DNA of 64,000 bases. Source: Rhizophagus irregularis. Taxonomy: Eukaryota; Glomeromycota; Glomeromycetes; Glomerales; Glomeraceae. Positions 10,832 through 24,134 of this stretch are shown here, one piece after another (within the stretch, counting starts at the first letter, position 1; every line of letters starts with the position of its first letter). A program made the position numbers and the translations under genes. The stretch is taken from assembly GCF_026210795.1 (NCBI RefSeq), contig NC_089442.1:868001-932000 (forward strand), written 5' to 3'. A model generated the notes under the pieces. It saw only the letters and a list, made by a program, of their open reading frames with translations, made no database searches and was not told where the DNA came from.

Positions 10832-13800
10832 TCATAGGTGATTAATTATATCTTTCAGCTCAAGCAAGTTTTCCATTTCTTTTCTTGAAAAATATTTATC
10901 TTTAAAAATTTCTGGAACATTTGGATAAATATTATGAAAATTTAGAAATAAATCAACTATGTTAGGAATGTTAGGAATATACAGTAAGTTATTTTTTCTT
11001 TATTATTCCCAAATCGAACATAATCTATTTGCTATAAATAAATAAATAATGATGAGTTACTAAAATCAATTTTCTTTTAAAATAAAAAGTTCCAAGTAAA
11101 ATAGAAGCATACCATATTAATAGAACCGTTTATTTCAATTGAAGGTTGTACATAATATTCATATACATTTATTGGAAGCTGATATTCAATCCAACCTAAT
11201 CCCTTAAGTTTTAACACATCTTCATATTTTAACACACGTTTAAAATAGTTTAGTTCATGATTCTTATAATGTTTAGAATTCTATAATAAATCCATATATT
11301 AATAATTAAAAGTAACATTTTAAATAGTGAAAAAAGAGATTTTAGCAATTAATAAAACTTACAGTGCTTTTAATTTTAAAATTTATAAAGCAATCTTTAT
11401 TTAGTATTTCTTTAACATTTATTTTCCAAATAATTTTACGCCACCCAAAAATTAGCATGGGAAAATTCAAACAAAGCTCTTCGTTTTTTGAACTTATTAT
11501 CTTTCCTGATAAACTAAGAAATTTTAAGTTAAAAAATTTATCCCAATTTTTGAAAATTTTAAAATGCATCACAAATACATTCATTTACCTATTTATGTCA
11601 TTTTCTTGAAATTGATGAAGTCCGCTATCAAAATTTACCAGATCTGATATAAAATAAACTTGCGATTCTAAATAATTTATTGAATTTATTGATCAATAGA
11701 TTAATTATTAAACATTATAAAAAGTTAATAAATTAAACATTCTCTTACTTTCATACATGTGTTTACTAAATCCATTAACAATTCCGAGTTCGGAAAGATC
11801 ATCATTATTATTAACATTTAGATATAACCAAAAATCTGTGTATTCTCGTAATAAATAAATATATGAAATAAACCTAAAATAATTGTAAGAAGTACTATGG
11901 TCAGATAACAAGTTCAAGTCTAATATTGCTTTTTTTAATTCTACATATACTTTGCATCTAACAAAAAGTAGTAATTCAATGTCTTTAATATTAGAAATTT
12001 GATTAATTTTTATCAATATATTATTTAATTCTATAGAATTATTTTTATTCAGTAAATATTCCAGATGAAATTGTTGAATTTTTGCTAATATATCATTAAA
12101 ATCTAATAATTTTTTACACTTTTTAAATACCATTATAGCATTATCAATATCTTTTTTTGTATAATAAATTAGACATTTGAGATAATATGCTAAACTATTC
12201 AATGGATCTAATTGTATAACTTTATCAAGGTCTAATAAAACTTTATTGTAATCTTGAAGAGCATAATATGCAATAGCTCTCTTATTTAAGTTATGAATAT
12301 TTTCTGGATCAATAATATTTGCTTTTGTAAAATATGATATAGCTTTACTATATTGTTTCATATTACATAAAGTTTCTCCATAATAACATAAAATTAAAGA
12401 ATCATCCTTGTTGAAATTTAACAGTTTATCTAATACTTTTAAAGTTTCTGAATATATACCATGCTTTTCATAACAATATGCACTATTCTTAAGACATAAA
12501 TAATTATCTGGATTATTTCTTAATGCATAATTATAATTTTTGTATGCATAATAATCTTCTCTAAATAAGCGACTATTTCCAATTATTATATATGAGTTAT
12601 TTATTTTAGCCTTATAATCTATTGATTTCCATAAATTTTCTATTGCTTCATAATAGTTACTTTGCCAAAAAAATATTTCGCCACAAATTAAATAAGCAAT
12701 TGGTTCTTTTGGTTTTAAATTAATGGCTTCTTTCAAATATAAGTGTGCTTGTTCATAATTTTTAAGACATCTATAAATATAACCTAAAATGCATCTTAAA
12801 GAATAACTTTTAGGAAAAAAATTTATAAATTCTTTACACAATGATTCAGCTTTTTCATAATGTTTTTCATTTATTTCTTTTATAATATTTTTATATGTTG
12901 GATGTTGTTTTTTTGAATTTCTTGAAAGTATTGATGATAATGATATATTTGAATTTAATTTAATGATTGAATTAAATTTCTTCTTTTTAGTTAATATAAG
13001 ATCAGCTTCTGGATTATCTGAATCATCACTATCATCTATTTGATCAGAATTTTCTAATTTAATTGGAGGTATAATATATCCAGATTCGGAAAATTTAGTA
13101 TATAAATTTTTATAAATAGAATTTTGTGGTAAATATCTGATATCATTTTCTTCAATTATTTCTCGACATTCAGGACATATTTTTTGTTTTAATGATTTTA
13201 AATTATTTAATGATAATGTATGTTGACATTTTAAAATACATAATTGATCTTCTGGTTCACTACTAACCGGACAAGTCATTTCATTTGCTATAATATCTAT
13301 AACCTTAGAATTTGATGCCTGTTCTCTCTTTAAATATAAATTTTGATTGAAACATTTTCCTTTTCCTTTCTTTTCTTTTCCAATATTTTTACTTAAAATT
13401 TTCAAGTCTTTAAGATATTTTTCTTTAATAAATAATAATAAATTTTGAAATTTTTCTGAAAAATCTGATAATTTATATTCATTTAATTTTTTTATATATT
13501 GAACAAAATCATCCTCAATCATTGAAAACATTTTACTATCAATATTATGTAAATGTAATAATATTTCAACTGCTTTAAATTGAATGAAACTACTTGGAGC
13601 TTTATTAAGTGATTCAATTGCTAAATAATAACAAAGACCATATGTAGTAGTTCGAGTAGACTTTTGAATAAGGTTTTGTGCAATATCCAATATTCCAAAC
13701 CATAAGATATGTGGTAATGCAATAGGTTCATTTCCAGCGAGATCATTTAAGAAACTTCCAGTGTTTTTTAAAGCTTTAGTAACTTTATTTGATACTTCAT

Positions 13801-15115
13801 CAAATTTAGTTTGAGAATCTAAAATAGATTTATTAGTTATATCAATCCATTCTCTTTCCAAAAAGCTCCAAAGATATTCCATTAATACCAATCCACAGAA
13901 TTTTTTACTAATTATCATTTCAGTACCTTCAGATCAGGTAAAAAGATCATGTTGAATCATCAACATAATTCTCCAATCTACATAATAAGATGCTACAGGA
14001 TATTTAAAACTTAAACTTTCACGTATTTGAGCAAGCATTGATAATATTGAACAATCATTGAAGATTAACGCCTGTTATTGTTAAAATTCCTGGTGTGATA
14101 TTCAATGCAGTTTTAAGTAAATTTTTGGTTCTTCGTATAATTTCTTGGAACCAAGTTTCATCATCACGCAAACTATGTAATGTGTCTCGTAAGTGGATTA
14201 ATAAGAAGTCAATGTTATAATTACGCTTTTTAGTTATAATTTGATCATCTTGATCATTGCTCTGTTTATTAAATTGGTTAAATTTTGATCTAAAATTATT
14301 ATTAAGTCCTATTTCAATAACTTGTGTTGTTTTACGATGAATTTCTGCAAATTTTGATAAAGAATTATAAATTTTATCTCGAAGTTCTTTACTAAGTACT
14401 ATTGGCGAAAAGCATATCCGTTCTAAGACTGTTACCCAAGTTCTTAAATGTAACTCCAATCTAGTCACACTTTGTTTTGCATAAAAATCGAATGGGGTTG
14501 GATCCGCCAATGCAACTAAAGTGTCTCGAAGAATTTGAGGTGAAAAATCATTTTGTAAATTTTCAAAAAGTAATTTTAATGCATATAAATATTTGATGTC
14601 GGTCAATTCTTTAATAAGTTCTTTTGCCTTTCCATCGGAAGTTGTAAATCCATCCTCTTCTAATTTTAGAAGAATACTACTATTGTTGAAGAAGTTTTCA
14701 TGCGGAACCGTTTTATATGAAAAGACAGAGTCGTGAATTTCTGGAATAATATTGCTAGAAGAACTTCCGCTCTACATATTTATAAAATTATTATAAACTC
14801 AATTTTTAATTAATTAAAATATTTAATATTATTTAAAATTCTAATTTACCTGGCTTGAACTTCCATAATTTTTTTGTTGCAAAAGGATAAACCTCAACCG
14901 GCGTAAGATTTTTAGGAATAATATTTTCGTTTAAATGTAAGTTTGTACAACTGCAAGTTGGCGTAAATTTACATTGTAACATTGTAACAATCAACAGTTG
15001 CACATCGCTATTCAATGATATCATTTCTAAACTGTGGTGTAGTATCAAAGTATGATAGAATAAAATTTGTAACTCCAAGTACCTGATACGTTTCACGTAG
15101 TTTACTTAAAATTTC
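10832..15115 (-). pseudogene. Decayed RING/U-box-like and TPR-repeat protein gene
   Basis: The largest open part (13918 down to 11708) has a Cys/His cluster near residue 215 (CPVSSEPEDQLC...CQH...CPEC), like a RING or U-box domain. TPR repeats follow from about residue 345 to 620, so a ubiquitin-ligase or adaptor role is possible. Upstream, 14771 to about 14058 encodes an alpha-helical N-terminal region, after an intron at 14849-14772. Further relic coding runs up to about 15115. Downstream exons at 11667-11363, 11280-11113 and 11031-10832 finish the protein. Lesions are a TGA at 13934-13936 where Trp is expected, a frameshift near 14058, stops at 15008-15010 and 14969-14971, a TAA near 11587 and a frameshift near 10985. 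The family and its 3' exons are recognised from memory of expanded Glomeromycotina TPR genes. It is a pseudogene unless several introns have been misjudged. Confidence 0.7.
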
Positions 15116-18100
15116 TTGTAAAAATTATTTTTTTCTTATTTGGTATAGAGAAATAGCGTACTATTTATTTTATTTTTTTACTATTATTATTGTGAAACAT
15201 TATTCAAAAAAAAAAACGTGACAATCCTAATTTGAATTGTATTACGTGATCATCATCGATAAAAAATTGATATGTTTGATATGTTTCATAAGTTTCATAA
15301 ATACGTATAAACAATGGAAGGTTAATAATAACCTTAATGGGATTTTAAGTTTTTAATAGTTTATGGTATAACAGAAAATTTCATGTTTGTTGCATATTAA
15401 ATATAATAAGTAACCATTTTTTTTTTGTATTCTAAGTTTAACACATAGTGAAGTTATAAGAAATCGGGAAGGTTTAACTTGGTATGATTTTATTTGTTTG
15501 TCAGTATCATATTTTAAAGGATTTTAGGTAGTACCAATATTTTTATTATTGTTGGTTTTAAAATTAGGCAAATTTTATTATTCAAAAATCTGAGTGTGTA
15601 GAAGCCTTTATTTAACCTTCTTAATTTCTCAATAATAATAATTTCTTAGTGAAGTGTTATTTTGTTGTAATTTCATCTGATTTAAATTATAACTTATAAG
15701 AAAAATGTTTTTTTTTTAAGCAAAATAAATAGTATTATGAAAATATTGTCATTAGATATTATTCAAATAGTGCTTTTACTTCACTACTCCACTTAAGTAA
15801 ATAAGATATCGAAATGCAAAATTTTTTTGAAATTTTGTGTACGCTTATTATCGTACAATTATCGTAAGTGATGGTACTGTTCACTAATCATTTACATAAT
15901 AGTTTTTGAAATTAATAAAGGGATGATAGACAATTTTGTTAATTGGCGAAAATATATGGTAAATATTATTAAAATAACGATATATGATAAATAATTTTAA
16001 CAATTAGACAAGTAAAATTAATGTATTGAAAATTTTAATTGAAAAACTAATCTAAGTTTCTTTCTTTCTTCGTATTATTGAAAAGTTGATAAATAAAAGT
16101 GAATCATTTGGCGATCATTAGAAAATGTTTCCTTCAGTTACTCGCAATAATATCGAATTTGAAATTAAATGTATCAAGCCATATCCGTCGTCGGATATAT
16201 ATTTTTAAATATTCAAGAATTCATTTTTTTAGAATAAATTTTTTTTTTAAAAAAAAAATAAATAAAATGAAACGAAAATTTATTTGATTTTCTTTTTAAA
16301 AAAAGATAAGTCTAATAAAACTGTAAAAACTATTTACATAATATATTTCTGAATTAAAAATGTTGGTAATAAATAAATAATAAAAAAATGTATAATGAAA
16401 AAACAATCAACTTACCATGTAACAATTGTAACACCGAAAGAATATATTTTGTACGGCATTTATTAAAAAAAGACTACCAATGAAAAATCTCGTGTATCAT
16501 TTTCATTATGCGGCAAAAAGATCATATTGTTTTCGACAAAGGTCTTATTGAGATGTCCGTCTTTGACTTAATATCACCAAGGTTCGCAAAATTTGTCCAT
16601 AACATTAATGTGACAAATAAATAAACAAATATTTTTAATATTACTTAATTGACAATAATATACAATTTATTAATCACAAATTATCAGATAATAATCGAAG
16701 CAATAATTAACAAAGTATATATAATTGGAGTTATACATATAAAATTAAAAAATTTCATTTATAACTGGTAAAGGCCAGATAATAAAATAGAATAAAACGG
16801 GTAATAAGAAGACCAGCCGTTTTAACATTTCTTAAATAACGACCTACTAATATTGCAAAACAATCTCACACAAAAGCCAATATTCAGAGAGCAGTACGTA
16901 ATGTGGACATTTACTTCTTCATTATTTATATTAACAATAGTTGATCGTTTTGGTTATTTTCTAATTAATAGAGGAAGAGATAAATAATACTATTGAATCG
17001 AGATTAAGTGATTCTTTCAAGGATGATGATATTGATATTCCTAAGAAATGAATTGCAAACAAATGTCTTTTTTTTAGTCAAAGTGTCGTGAAGAGAACCA
17101 AGAGGGAAATGAAAGTAAAGTTAACACATAATATGTCATACGTACAATCTATATTATGATATATGCATATTATATTAAAAAAAAAATTTGTATTCATACA
17201 TATATTTATTATTTATTTACGCAAACCGATAGTTATTTATATAACTATTTGGAAAGATGAAAAAAAGTCCATCAAATTATAAACAATAAAATCAATTTAA
17301 AGGTTATCAATTATTTATCTTTAAATTTTTCTTAAGTTTTACGCAATTTATATTTGATACTATAACAATTTGGGTAAGAAAAAAAAAGTCTACATCAAAT
17401 AATAACCAATAAAATCAATTCACAGGTTATCAAATATATATTTTTTACAAAAACCACAAAATATTTTCACGAATATCAACTTTTCGGTGAAGTGTTAACA
17501 GTTAACTGTGAAATGATATATACGAGGATTAATTTGTCATATCACATTTTTTTAAATGATTATAAAGTTTCATACCTCTTTAATATTATTATAAGGATTT
17601 CAAAGCGAAATAACGAGTAGTATTTTTCTAGGTAGCACGAGAGACGTTCCAAAATAATCTTTTTCCTATTTGTTGTGTATTCTTAAAGTTGAAATATTCA
17701 TAGTATCTCGGAAATTAATGATTCATATTGTTTGACATTTATTTTATTAATCATTGTAATTTGTAAAACGCTCACATCACCAAAATACAGTCACGTGACA
17801 TTGAATTTCAATGCAAAATAAGGCAATTTCGTTTAAAAGACTACAAATTGATTGACCATAATAAGATAATAAGATAATAAAATGGAATTAATAAAAAATG
17901 GAGTAAATTGCCCATTTGTTATATACAGTATTATGTAATAATCGCGTCTAGTTAATAGTTTATTATATTATGAGAAACCATAAAAAAATAGAGCAAACAC
18001 GCAAAAATAAAAGACAAAAATTGCCCGGTAGCAAAAAAAATTTATGGATAAAATATATGAAATAAATATATAAATAAAAATATAATAAAAAATATAAATT

Positions 18101-18599
18101 ATATTATTTTTGTTTTTTTAGGGACGCTCTAGGGATGCTGAGTACAAATATGTAGATTGAAGTGATGATGTTTATAAACAATTAATGTGATCATAACATA
18201 TTATATATTAAGAAACGTCACAACAATAAAACCTTTTTTGCATTAAGAACAAAATTATATTCACTCTACAATAATTTTATTCTTTCATCACGCTATAATG
18301 TATAAAAATTTAATAGTTATTTATTTTATCAATGAATATAAACATATAAATAGTTAAATATGAAAGTCATTACGACTTAAAATTCTACTTAACATAATTC
18401 ATATCCACTTTTTCGTTTATATGTGGTTAAAAAAAAATTGCGATTCAAATAATTATAGAAAAGCAAAAAAAAAAGTCAACGTTAAGCAGAATTTTAAATT
18501 ATAATGACAATTTTTTTTTAAGATAAAAAAAAAAAATTTATGATTAAACTCGGTATAGCGGAATAAAGTTAAATAAGGATATATAATTGTGATTTCATT
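15116..18599. other. Long intergenic stretch, no supported gene
   Basis: About 3.5 kb of AT-rich DNA. A diverged direct repeat occurs at about 17262-17320 and 17376-17435, each copy ending in a CAATAAAATCAATT block followed by GGTTATCAA. A 25-codon open island near 16972-17050 has an AG before it but no other support. No RNA gene was recognised. Confidence 0.45.
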
Positions 18600-19861
18600 C
18601 TATTCTAATTTTTTTCTTTTACTCTCAGATTCGTTATTTTGATTTAAGAAACAATTTTTTCTTTTACTGTCCGATTTGCTATTTTGACCTAATAATAAAA
18701 AAAATATTACATTAATTACGAATGAAAAAAAATAAGTTATTATGCAGAAATTAATATTTACTATCTTCATTAATTTGTAAAGGTCAAAAAAAAAAAACAC
18801 TTTATTATTAGTATTTTATAAACTAAGTATGTTTAAAGTCATTACTTAAGTAAACTATTTACCACTCTTATTAATATTTAATTGAGAAAACCTAAGTTGT
18901 AAAGATCTATTTAATAAATTGGATTGTATTATTAGTATAATATTGACTAAATACATTTAAAAAGGCAGCAATTAATAAGTATTTAATTAATACCTGAAAA
19001 TTCCTTGCTTATTATATTATCGTTTTTCTCATAATAATCATCCGAATTTTTTGATTCAGGAAGATTATTGAAACTAAGCAATCTACTTGTATAAATAGCC
19101 CCTGAATGTGGTTTATATGATATTCCTAAACTAGTTGAAGACATAATTTGAACTCGTGAATTGTTATTGATTTTTTCTGTTTCTTTGATTTGTTTCTGTA
19201 ATTCAGCTGTTTCACTATCACTTTCTTTATATTGCCATTTACGTAAAATATTAATAATTTCTTTCGTTGCTGGTCTATTTAATTGATTTGCATCCAAACA
19301 CCTTTTGATTAACTGAACAATTAATTGTGGCACGTTAATATTAAATCTTGGTCTAAGTCCTTGACAAATTTTTATAACCAAATTTTCATTATGATTAGTA
19401 TCATAATATGGAGGTAATCCAGAAATTATTTCATACATAATTATACCAAAACTGTAAATATCTGCAGCTTTTGTATAATTTTTTCCTCTTAAAATTTCAG
19501 GAGCTATATAAAGCAAAATACCATATATATTATTTTTTGATAAATTACAATTCGCAGGTTTACGCAATCCCATATCAGTTATAGCAACATTATTTTCATG
19601 TTTCAATATATTACCAATATGTAAATCTCGATGAATTAATTCCTTTTCATGAATAAAATTAAGTCCAGATATAATATCATCTAAATGTCTAAATATACTT
19701 TTCCAATTTAATTCATAATATTTTGTGTCCAAATATTTTCGTAAACTTCCATCATTTGCATATTTTAAAACCATTACATAATTTTCTGTTTCCGGATCTT
19801 GAGTTATTCCATAAAGTTTTGTAATTCTAAAATCATCATCTACTTTATGATGTAGTATCAC
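18600..19861 (-). pseudogene. TKL kinase catalytic lobe without its N-lobe exon
   Basis: Two exons can be read: 19861-18994 and 18688-18600, joined in frame in a GGT codon (phase 1), for about 318 residues. The first starts just after a TATAG acceptor with V-I-L-H, at the phase-0 position where the other kinases splice their N-lobe exon to the catalytic lobe. It contains hinge strands (YGITQDPETENY), an intact HRD loop (IHRDLHIGN), DMG and APE motifs, and the conserved late kinase segments. The short last exon is basic (KSDSKRK, ESKRKK), possibly a nuclear localisation tail. No zinc-ribbon or glycine-loop exon is found upstream. A transposon-like end occupies 19940-20058 and the duplicated F-box region follows. 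The copy is most likely 5'-truncated. A very long first intron reaching beyond the F-box genes cannot be excluded. Confidence 0.7.
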
Positions 19862-19939
19862 CTATATGTAAAAGATAAAAAAAAAAAACTGATATTAAAA
19901 GAATAAATTGTAATTTTTTGAATAAAATGTCTAGGAGGG

Positions 19940-20058
19940 TTCAGACCCAACGTCCAGAAAGTGTCCGGAATATTGCAATTTTCTGGACGTTTTCCGGACA
20001 CACGGACATTTTCCGGATGTTTTTAGCTACAATTTCCGGACATTTTTTTTTTACAGGG
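19940..20058. mobile_element. Remnant with one TTTTACAGGG terminus and GTCCGGA repeats
   Basis: The right end (ATTTTTTTTTTACAGGG, ending 20058) resembles the right ends of the CCCTRTAAAAA elements elsewhere in the window and is followed by TTG. The interior carries inverted and direct copies of GTCCGGAA/TTCCGGAC and TCCAGAAA/TTTCTGGA. No matching left end was found, so this may be a truncated copy. It lies where the missing N-lobe exon of the kinase at 18600-19861 would be expected. Confidence 0.45.
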
Positions 20059-20499
20059 TTGTTCTTAGACAATTTTGTCCACTTTTCTCTTTTATTTTTA
20101 CATTTTCACTCCATTTTTTGATTTCTCATGGACAACTCACTCCCTGTTTTGTTATTAATTATTAATTAATTTCATGTAGACAATTTTGTCCACTTCATGA
20201 AGGACAACATGAAGAATTGCTACGAGTCTACGACATACTTATTTCAAATGCAACATATTAGGGTTTGAACAAAAGGATGGAATATATTCCATTGTCAAGG
20301 TAGTATTTTTCAGGACTATGATAGGAGGAGTAAGAAAAATAAACAAATTACGAATTAATATATAAAGTATAACTAAATCACATCCCTGCAGAAAATGGGA
20401 ATCTGGTGTGGTGTTTAACATATTAATATTTATGCCAAAGTTACATAATTTTTACGTTTATTTATGTTCACATAAAGAGTATCATTTAAGTATATCCAC
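20059..20499. other. Intergenic, no gene seen
   Basis: AT-rich spacer between the transposon remnant and the duplicated F-box unit. Short minus-strand frames here look like chance. Confidence 0.45.
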
Positions 20500-20839
20500 A
20501 GAGCATGATGTGATGATTTTGACGGCTTTTATATAATATGCATTCTGCAGATCGACGGATATGGGAACTGATGAAAATCGGATACCAAGAAAAAACACTA
20601 ATGATTGACATAACTTTGCACCAAAATCATATGAATTTTTTGTGGCTGACTCACGTTCAATCATTCCGCCCCTGTTTCCAAATAATAGATTAGGTACTTA
20701 GATTTTTTGGTTAAACAAAATCCTACTTGCTATTATGTTGTTTCACACGATCCACGTTTAGAAGCGGGCAGGATGACTGCTCGGATCATAAATTGACCAT
20801 TTGCGATTTGATTGGTTAAAATGATGATTCCTTGTTATC

Positions 20840-20845
20840 TATAAA
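20840..20845 (+). promoter_or_regulatory. Putative TATA box of F-box gene 1
   Basis: TATAAA in the context TTATCTATAAATGGAATAG lies 107 bp before the ATG at 20947. The same context is conserved before the paralogue. Confidence 0.5.
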
Positions 20846-20946
20846 TGGAATAGATCCAAACACTTGCTGCGGTAACACTGATAAATTATAAATTTAACCT
20901 AATTTGAATAATTTAAAAAACAATACTCCCTTCTTCGTTTTGCAAT

Positions 20947-22650
20947 ATGGCATGCTCAAAAATATTGTTAGGAGATTTGCCCGAATTAACATATGATATT
21001 ATACAATACTTTCGGGATGACATTCCAACATTACGTTCATGTATTTTAGTTAACAGATTTTGGTGTCAAACGGCAATTCCATTATTATGGAAAGACCCGT
21101 TTTCAATTAAAAATCCTAAAAACTTTCACTTTATTGAAATTTACTTACATAAAATAAATGAAGAAGACAAAACACAATTAAATCGATGTGGAATTAACAA
21201 TAATGTATTTCCTTCAAAAACATTATTTAATTATTCCAATTTTATTAAATGTATAAATACACGAAACATGTGTTCCATTATTGTAAATTGGATTAAAATT
21301 AACAAAAAGTTTACCTGTTCAAAAGGACGTATTTTTTTATTATTAATTAATGTATTTATCGAAAATGAAGCTAAATTACATACTTTTGAAATTGAGATTT
21401 CATTTAATTACCTCATGAGCAGAAAATTTTTTAATTCTATTTTTAAATTAATCTTACAAAATCCAAAATTCATTAGTAATATAAAAAATTTAAAACTTCA
21501 TTTTAATGAAGAAATTATAAAATATAAATTTGATTATAATTTTTTAAAATGTTTTTATTATCATTGCAATTTAATTTCATCACTTCATATTAGATTTTCA
21601 AATTATGAAAGTTTTAGCCATAACCACATGATGATTAAAAATCAATTATCTCAGATCACTAATTCACAAAAAAATCTCGAAAAAATTATTTTCGCACATT
21701 TTCCATTGTCAGAAAATAATATGCGATTAGATAATCTCATATGTGGTTCTAATAGTTCAAAACATTTAAAGATAATTATATTTCATAAAATTGATTTTAA
21801 AAATATATTACATATAAAAGAGGCATTTGAACAATTAAATGTTTTAGAATCTATTCATATACTTGAGTGTCTTATTTTTAATTCTAGTTTTATTCAACAA
21901 ATCATTGGTCTTAACAAACCACTTAAATTAATATCTTTGTTTATAAGAAATGAAGATGATCACAGATCCTTGTTTATGAGTGATGAAGATAGAAATTTAC
22001 AAATTGAATCAATACGATTGTTATTTCAAAAATTTGAGGGATATTTAGAAAATATTGGATTTAACTCAAATGTAAATGATGTATTAAAATACGAAGCATT
22101 AAAATTTATCAATAGTTATTGTAAGAGAATTAAATTTTTTGATATAGATACGCATGGTATTCAGAAAGCTCATATTGTATTAGATTCAGTTAAAATTTTC
22201 GTACAAAACCTTAATTATCTTTCCATGTATTTTTATATTCCGTATGGTGAAAAAAATGAATCTACAATAGAATTAGTTTTAAGATTAGCACATATTCTTC
22301 CTTGTAAGTTAGAATTTTTGAATTTAAGTTTTAATGGTGAGATTAAAAAAAATGTTTGGGAAGTATTTTTAAAAAATTTAAGACATATTTTTGTTAAGAA
22401 ATTATTATTCGAAATTAATATATTACTTGCTGATATTTTACCATATATAAAGGAATATATTATGAAAGAAAAAAGGGCTGAATACTTAGCTATTGTGAGT
22501 AGACATGCTAGTAGATTTCGGTGTTACCGTCAAAGAGAGTTGTTTACTATAACAGATGAATTGAAGGAATTTGAATCATATAACATTAAAATTAAAGAAT
22601 ATGATAATTTATTTATTAAAGCCATTAAATTTATAGATGAGATGTATTAG
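20947..22650 (+). CDS. F-box protein, paralogue 1
   Basis: This intact single-exon frame of 567 residues has an F-box at residues about 10-50 (LPELTYDIIQYF, then CILVNRFWCQTAIPLLW). F-box domains bind SKP1 and place the protein in an SCF ubiquitin ligase. The remaining 500 residues are rich in Ile, Leu, Asn and Lys and look like diverged leucine-rich repeats that would bind a substrate, but I cannot name the target. The ATG is the first in frame and has a conserved TATA box upstream. The paralogue at 24842 is very similar, differing by substitutions and small in-frame indels near residue 340 (LFMS present here) and residue 378. F-box proteins are strongly expanded in arbuscular mycorrhizal fungi, consistent with local duplication. 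Confidence 0.85.
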   Translation: MACSKILLGDLPELTYDIIQYFRDDIPTLRSCILVNRFWCQTAIPLLWKDPFSIKNPKNFHFIEIYLHKINEEDKTQLNRCGINNNVFPSKTLFNYSNFIKCINTRNMCSIIVNWIKINKKFTCSKGRIFLLLINVFIENEAKLHTFEIEISFNYLMSRKFFNSIFKLILQNPKFISNIKNLKLHFNEEIIKYKFDYNFLKCFYYHCNLISSLHIRFSNYESFSHNHMMIKNQLSQITNSQKNLEKIIFAHFPLSENNMRLDNLICGSNSSKHLKIIIFHKIDFKNILHIKEAFEQLNVLESIHILECLIFNSSFIQQIIGLNKPLKLISLFIRNEDDHRSLFMSDEDRNLQIESIRLLFQKFEGYLENIGFNSNVNDVLKYEALKFINSYCKRIKFFDIDTHGIQKAHIVLDSVKIFVQNLNYLSMYFYIPYGEKNESTIELVLRLAHILPCKLEFLNLSFNGEIKKNVWEVFLKNLRHIFVKKLLFEINILLADILPYIKEYIMKEKRAEYLAIVSRHASRFRCYRQRELFTITDELKEFESYNIKIKEYDNLFIKAIKFIDEMY

Positions 22651-24027
22651 GGATATATATTTTCATAATTTATTTTCTGTATATCTATTAAGGGAATTAT
22701 TATATATTATTCATTTTGTATTCAATTTTATAGTAAGTTTAAAACAGAATAAAAAATATTGAAGAAAAAAATACTATTATTTTTATATGATTAATTTGTA
22801 TTTTCTTCACCTGTAATAAAAGTGCTAATAATATTTCTTCCAACAATAAAAACTAATATATACCAACCTGCCAAAAGAATTTGGATGGAACTTTTTGGAG
22901 AACTTTAAGCTGCATTTGAATCGTTATTATGAATACTAGTAGTTGTATTTAGTTATTTCTGTGATCAATAGATAATGAATTGACATCGAAAATTTCTAAA
23001 ATGTAAAGTACTAATAACTCAGTCATTACCTATCGATCGCAGAGAATCCACATTTCATGCTTTTCATATCAATGAGCCTTTTGCCATCTTTCTACAATTA
23101 CTAGATAGCAAGCAAATGCCAAAAAAGTGCCGCTCAAATACTTTTAGCAAGTTGTGCTTGGTTCAAATAATGCAATTTAGTCAATAACAAAGCACTACTT
23201 CACTTCGGATTTTTACATTATTAAAGAGTTAATAAAATTATAAAATAGTTATAAAATTTAAAAGTGATTTTCCAGTTTATAAAAATGATTCTGATTTCTT
23301 GAATTAGTAGATATAACGAAAATCGAAGTAGTGAACCAAACTTTTTTTTCAAGTAGGACGGTCAGTATTTCATTCTTATTCTTTCTATGATATCTAAAAT
23401 TCTATCATCGTCCTTGAAGTCAATCATACGTAAATTATTTTTGTAATATAAAATGTGATGTAATAAAGAAATATACTATATGCTAAATAAATAATTTCAT
23501 GATTGCCATTCACAGATATTTTATTGTATTATAAGCTATTATGCTGCACTTATTTAATAACTAATAACTGGACACTGGACAAAATTTTGATGTTATGGAA
23601 CATACAGCATATATTTCCCAGTGACTTAATACTTGATTTTTTTTCTTGATTTTTCAAAAGTATAAATTATTCTGTCCATTAAATATTATTGACATTGCTA
23701 TGGCATAATTTATCAATTTATTATATCATTTTTCACTGCAATTGTGTGATACTTTGGTACAACTAACAAATTTTTATTTTATTAAGAAAAAAATATTTTT
23801 CTATCCTTATTAAGAAAAATAAGATAATCTGTTAGTAAATTATCCCGCTGATCCAAAATCTTTATTTTTTATTTATTTTTTTAATTAATCTTTCTCTGAC
23901 ACAGAAAATAATAAATCATAATATAAGCTAATGCAAAATGTATTCATAGATATAGTATACATCACTTGTTTTAAAGTTACAATAAAATTAAGATGTAAGG
24001 CTGTAAGCATTCCATTAAAAATAGCAG
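22651..24027. other. 3' flank of F-box gene 1 and spacer, no gene seen
   Basis: The first 790 bp belong to the duplicated unit. The rest, about 23440-24027, is unique AT-rich spacer with no gene. Confidence 0.5.
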
Positions 24028-24134
24028 CTCCGTTTTGTGGGCGCGGTTTATATTCATGCATGATGCCGATCCTACTGTAAACTGTATAAATAAATTTCAC
24101 GTGATCATATAAAACCGCGCCCACAATCAGGGAG
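24028..24134. mobile_element. MITE with GC-rich TGTGGGCGCGGTTT arms
   Basis: TTGTGGGCGCGGTTTATAT on the left is matched by ATATAAAACCGCGCCCACAA on the right, with CTCC and GGAG at the outer ends. The centre contains CACGTGATC. The roughly 107-bp element stands out by its GC-rich arms in very AT-rich DNA. It lies between the two F-box duplicates and outside the duplicated unit. I see no clear target duplication. Confidence 0.6.

Larger units (their letters stand above)
20500..23440 (+). repeat. Direct duplication, copy 1 (F-box gene with both flanks)
   Basis: Homology to copy 2 (24425-27300) begins in the upstream flank, where both share CATTCTGCAGATC and TGTGGCTGACTCACGTTC. It covers the whole gene and continues about 790 bp downstream to matching ACATTATTAAAGA and GAATTAGTAGATA blocks. 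The flanks have diverged by indels more than the coding region, as expected if the reading frame is under selection. Confidence 0.8.

Noticed and set aside
16972-17050. 25-codon open island with an AG before it (EEEINNTIESRLSDSF)
   Set aside because: It looks like a tail exon but has no start, no partner exon and no clear donor; too short to support.
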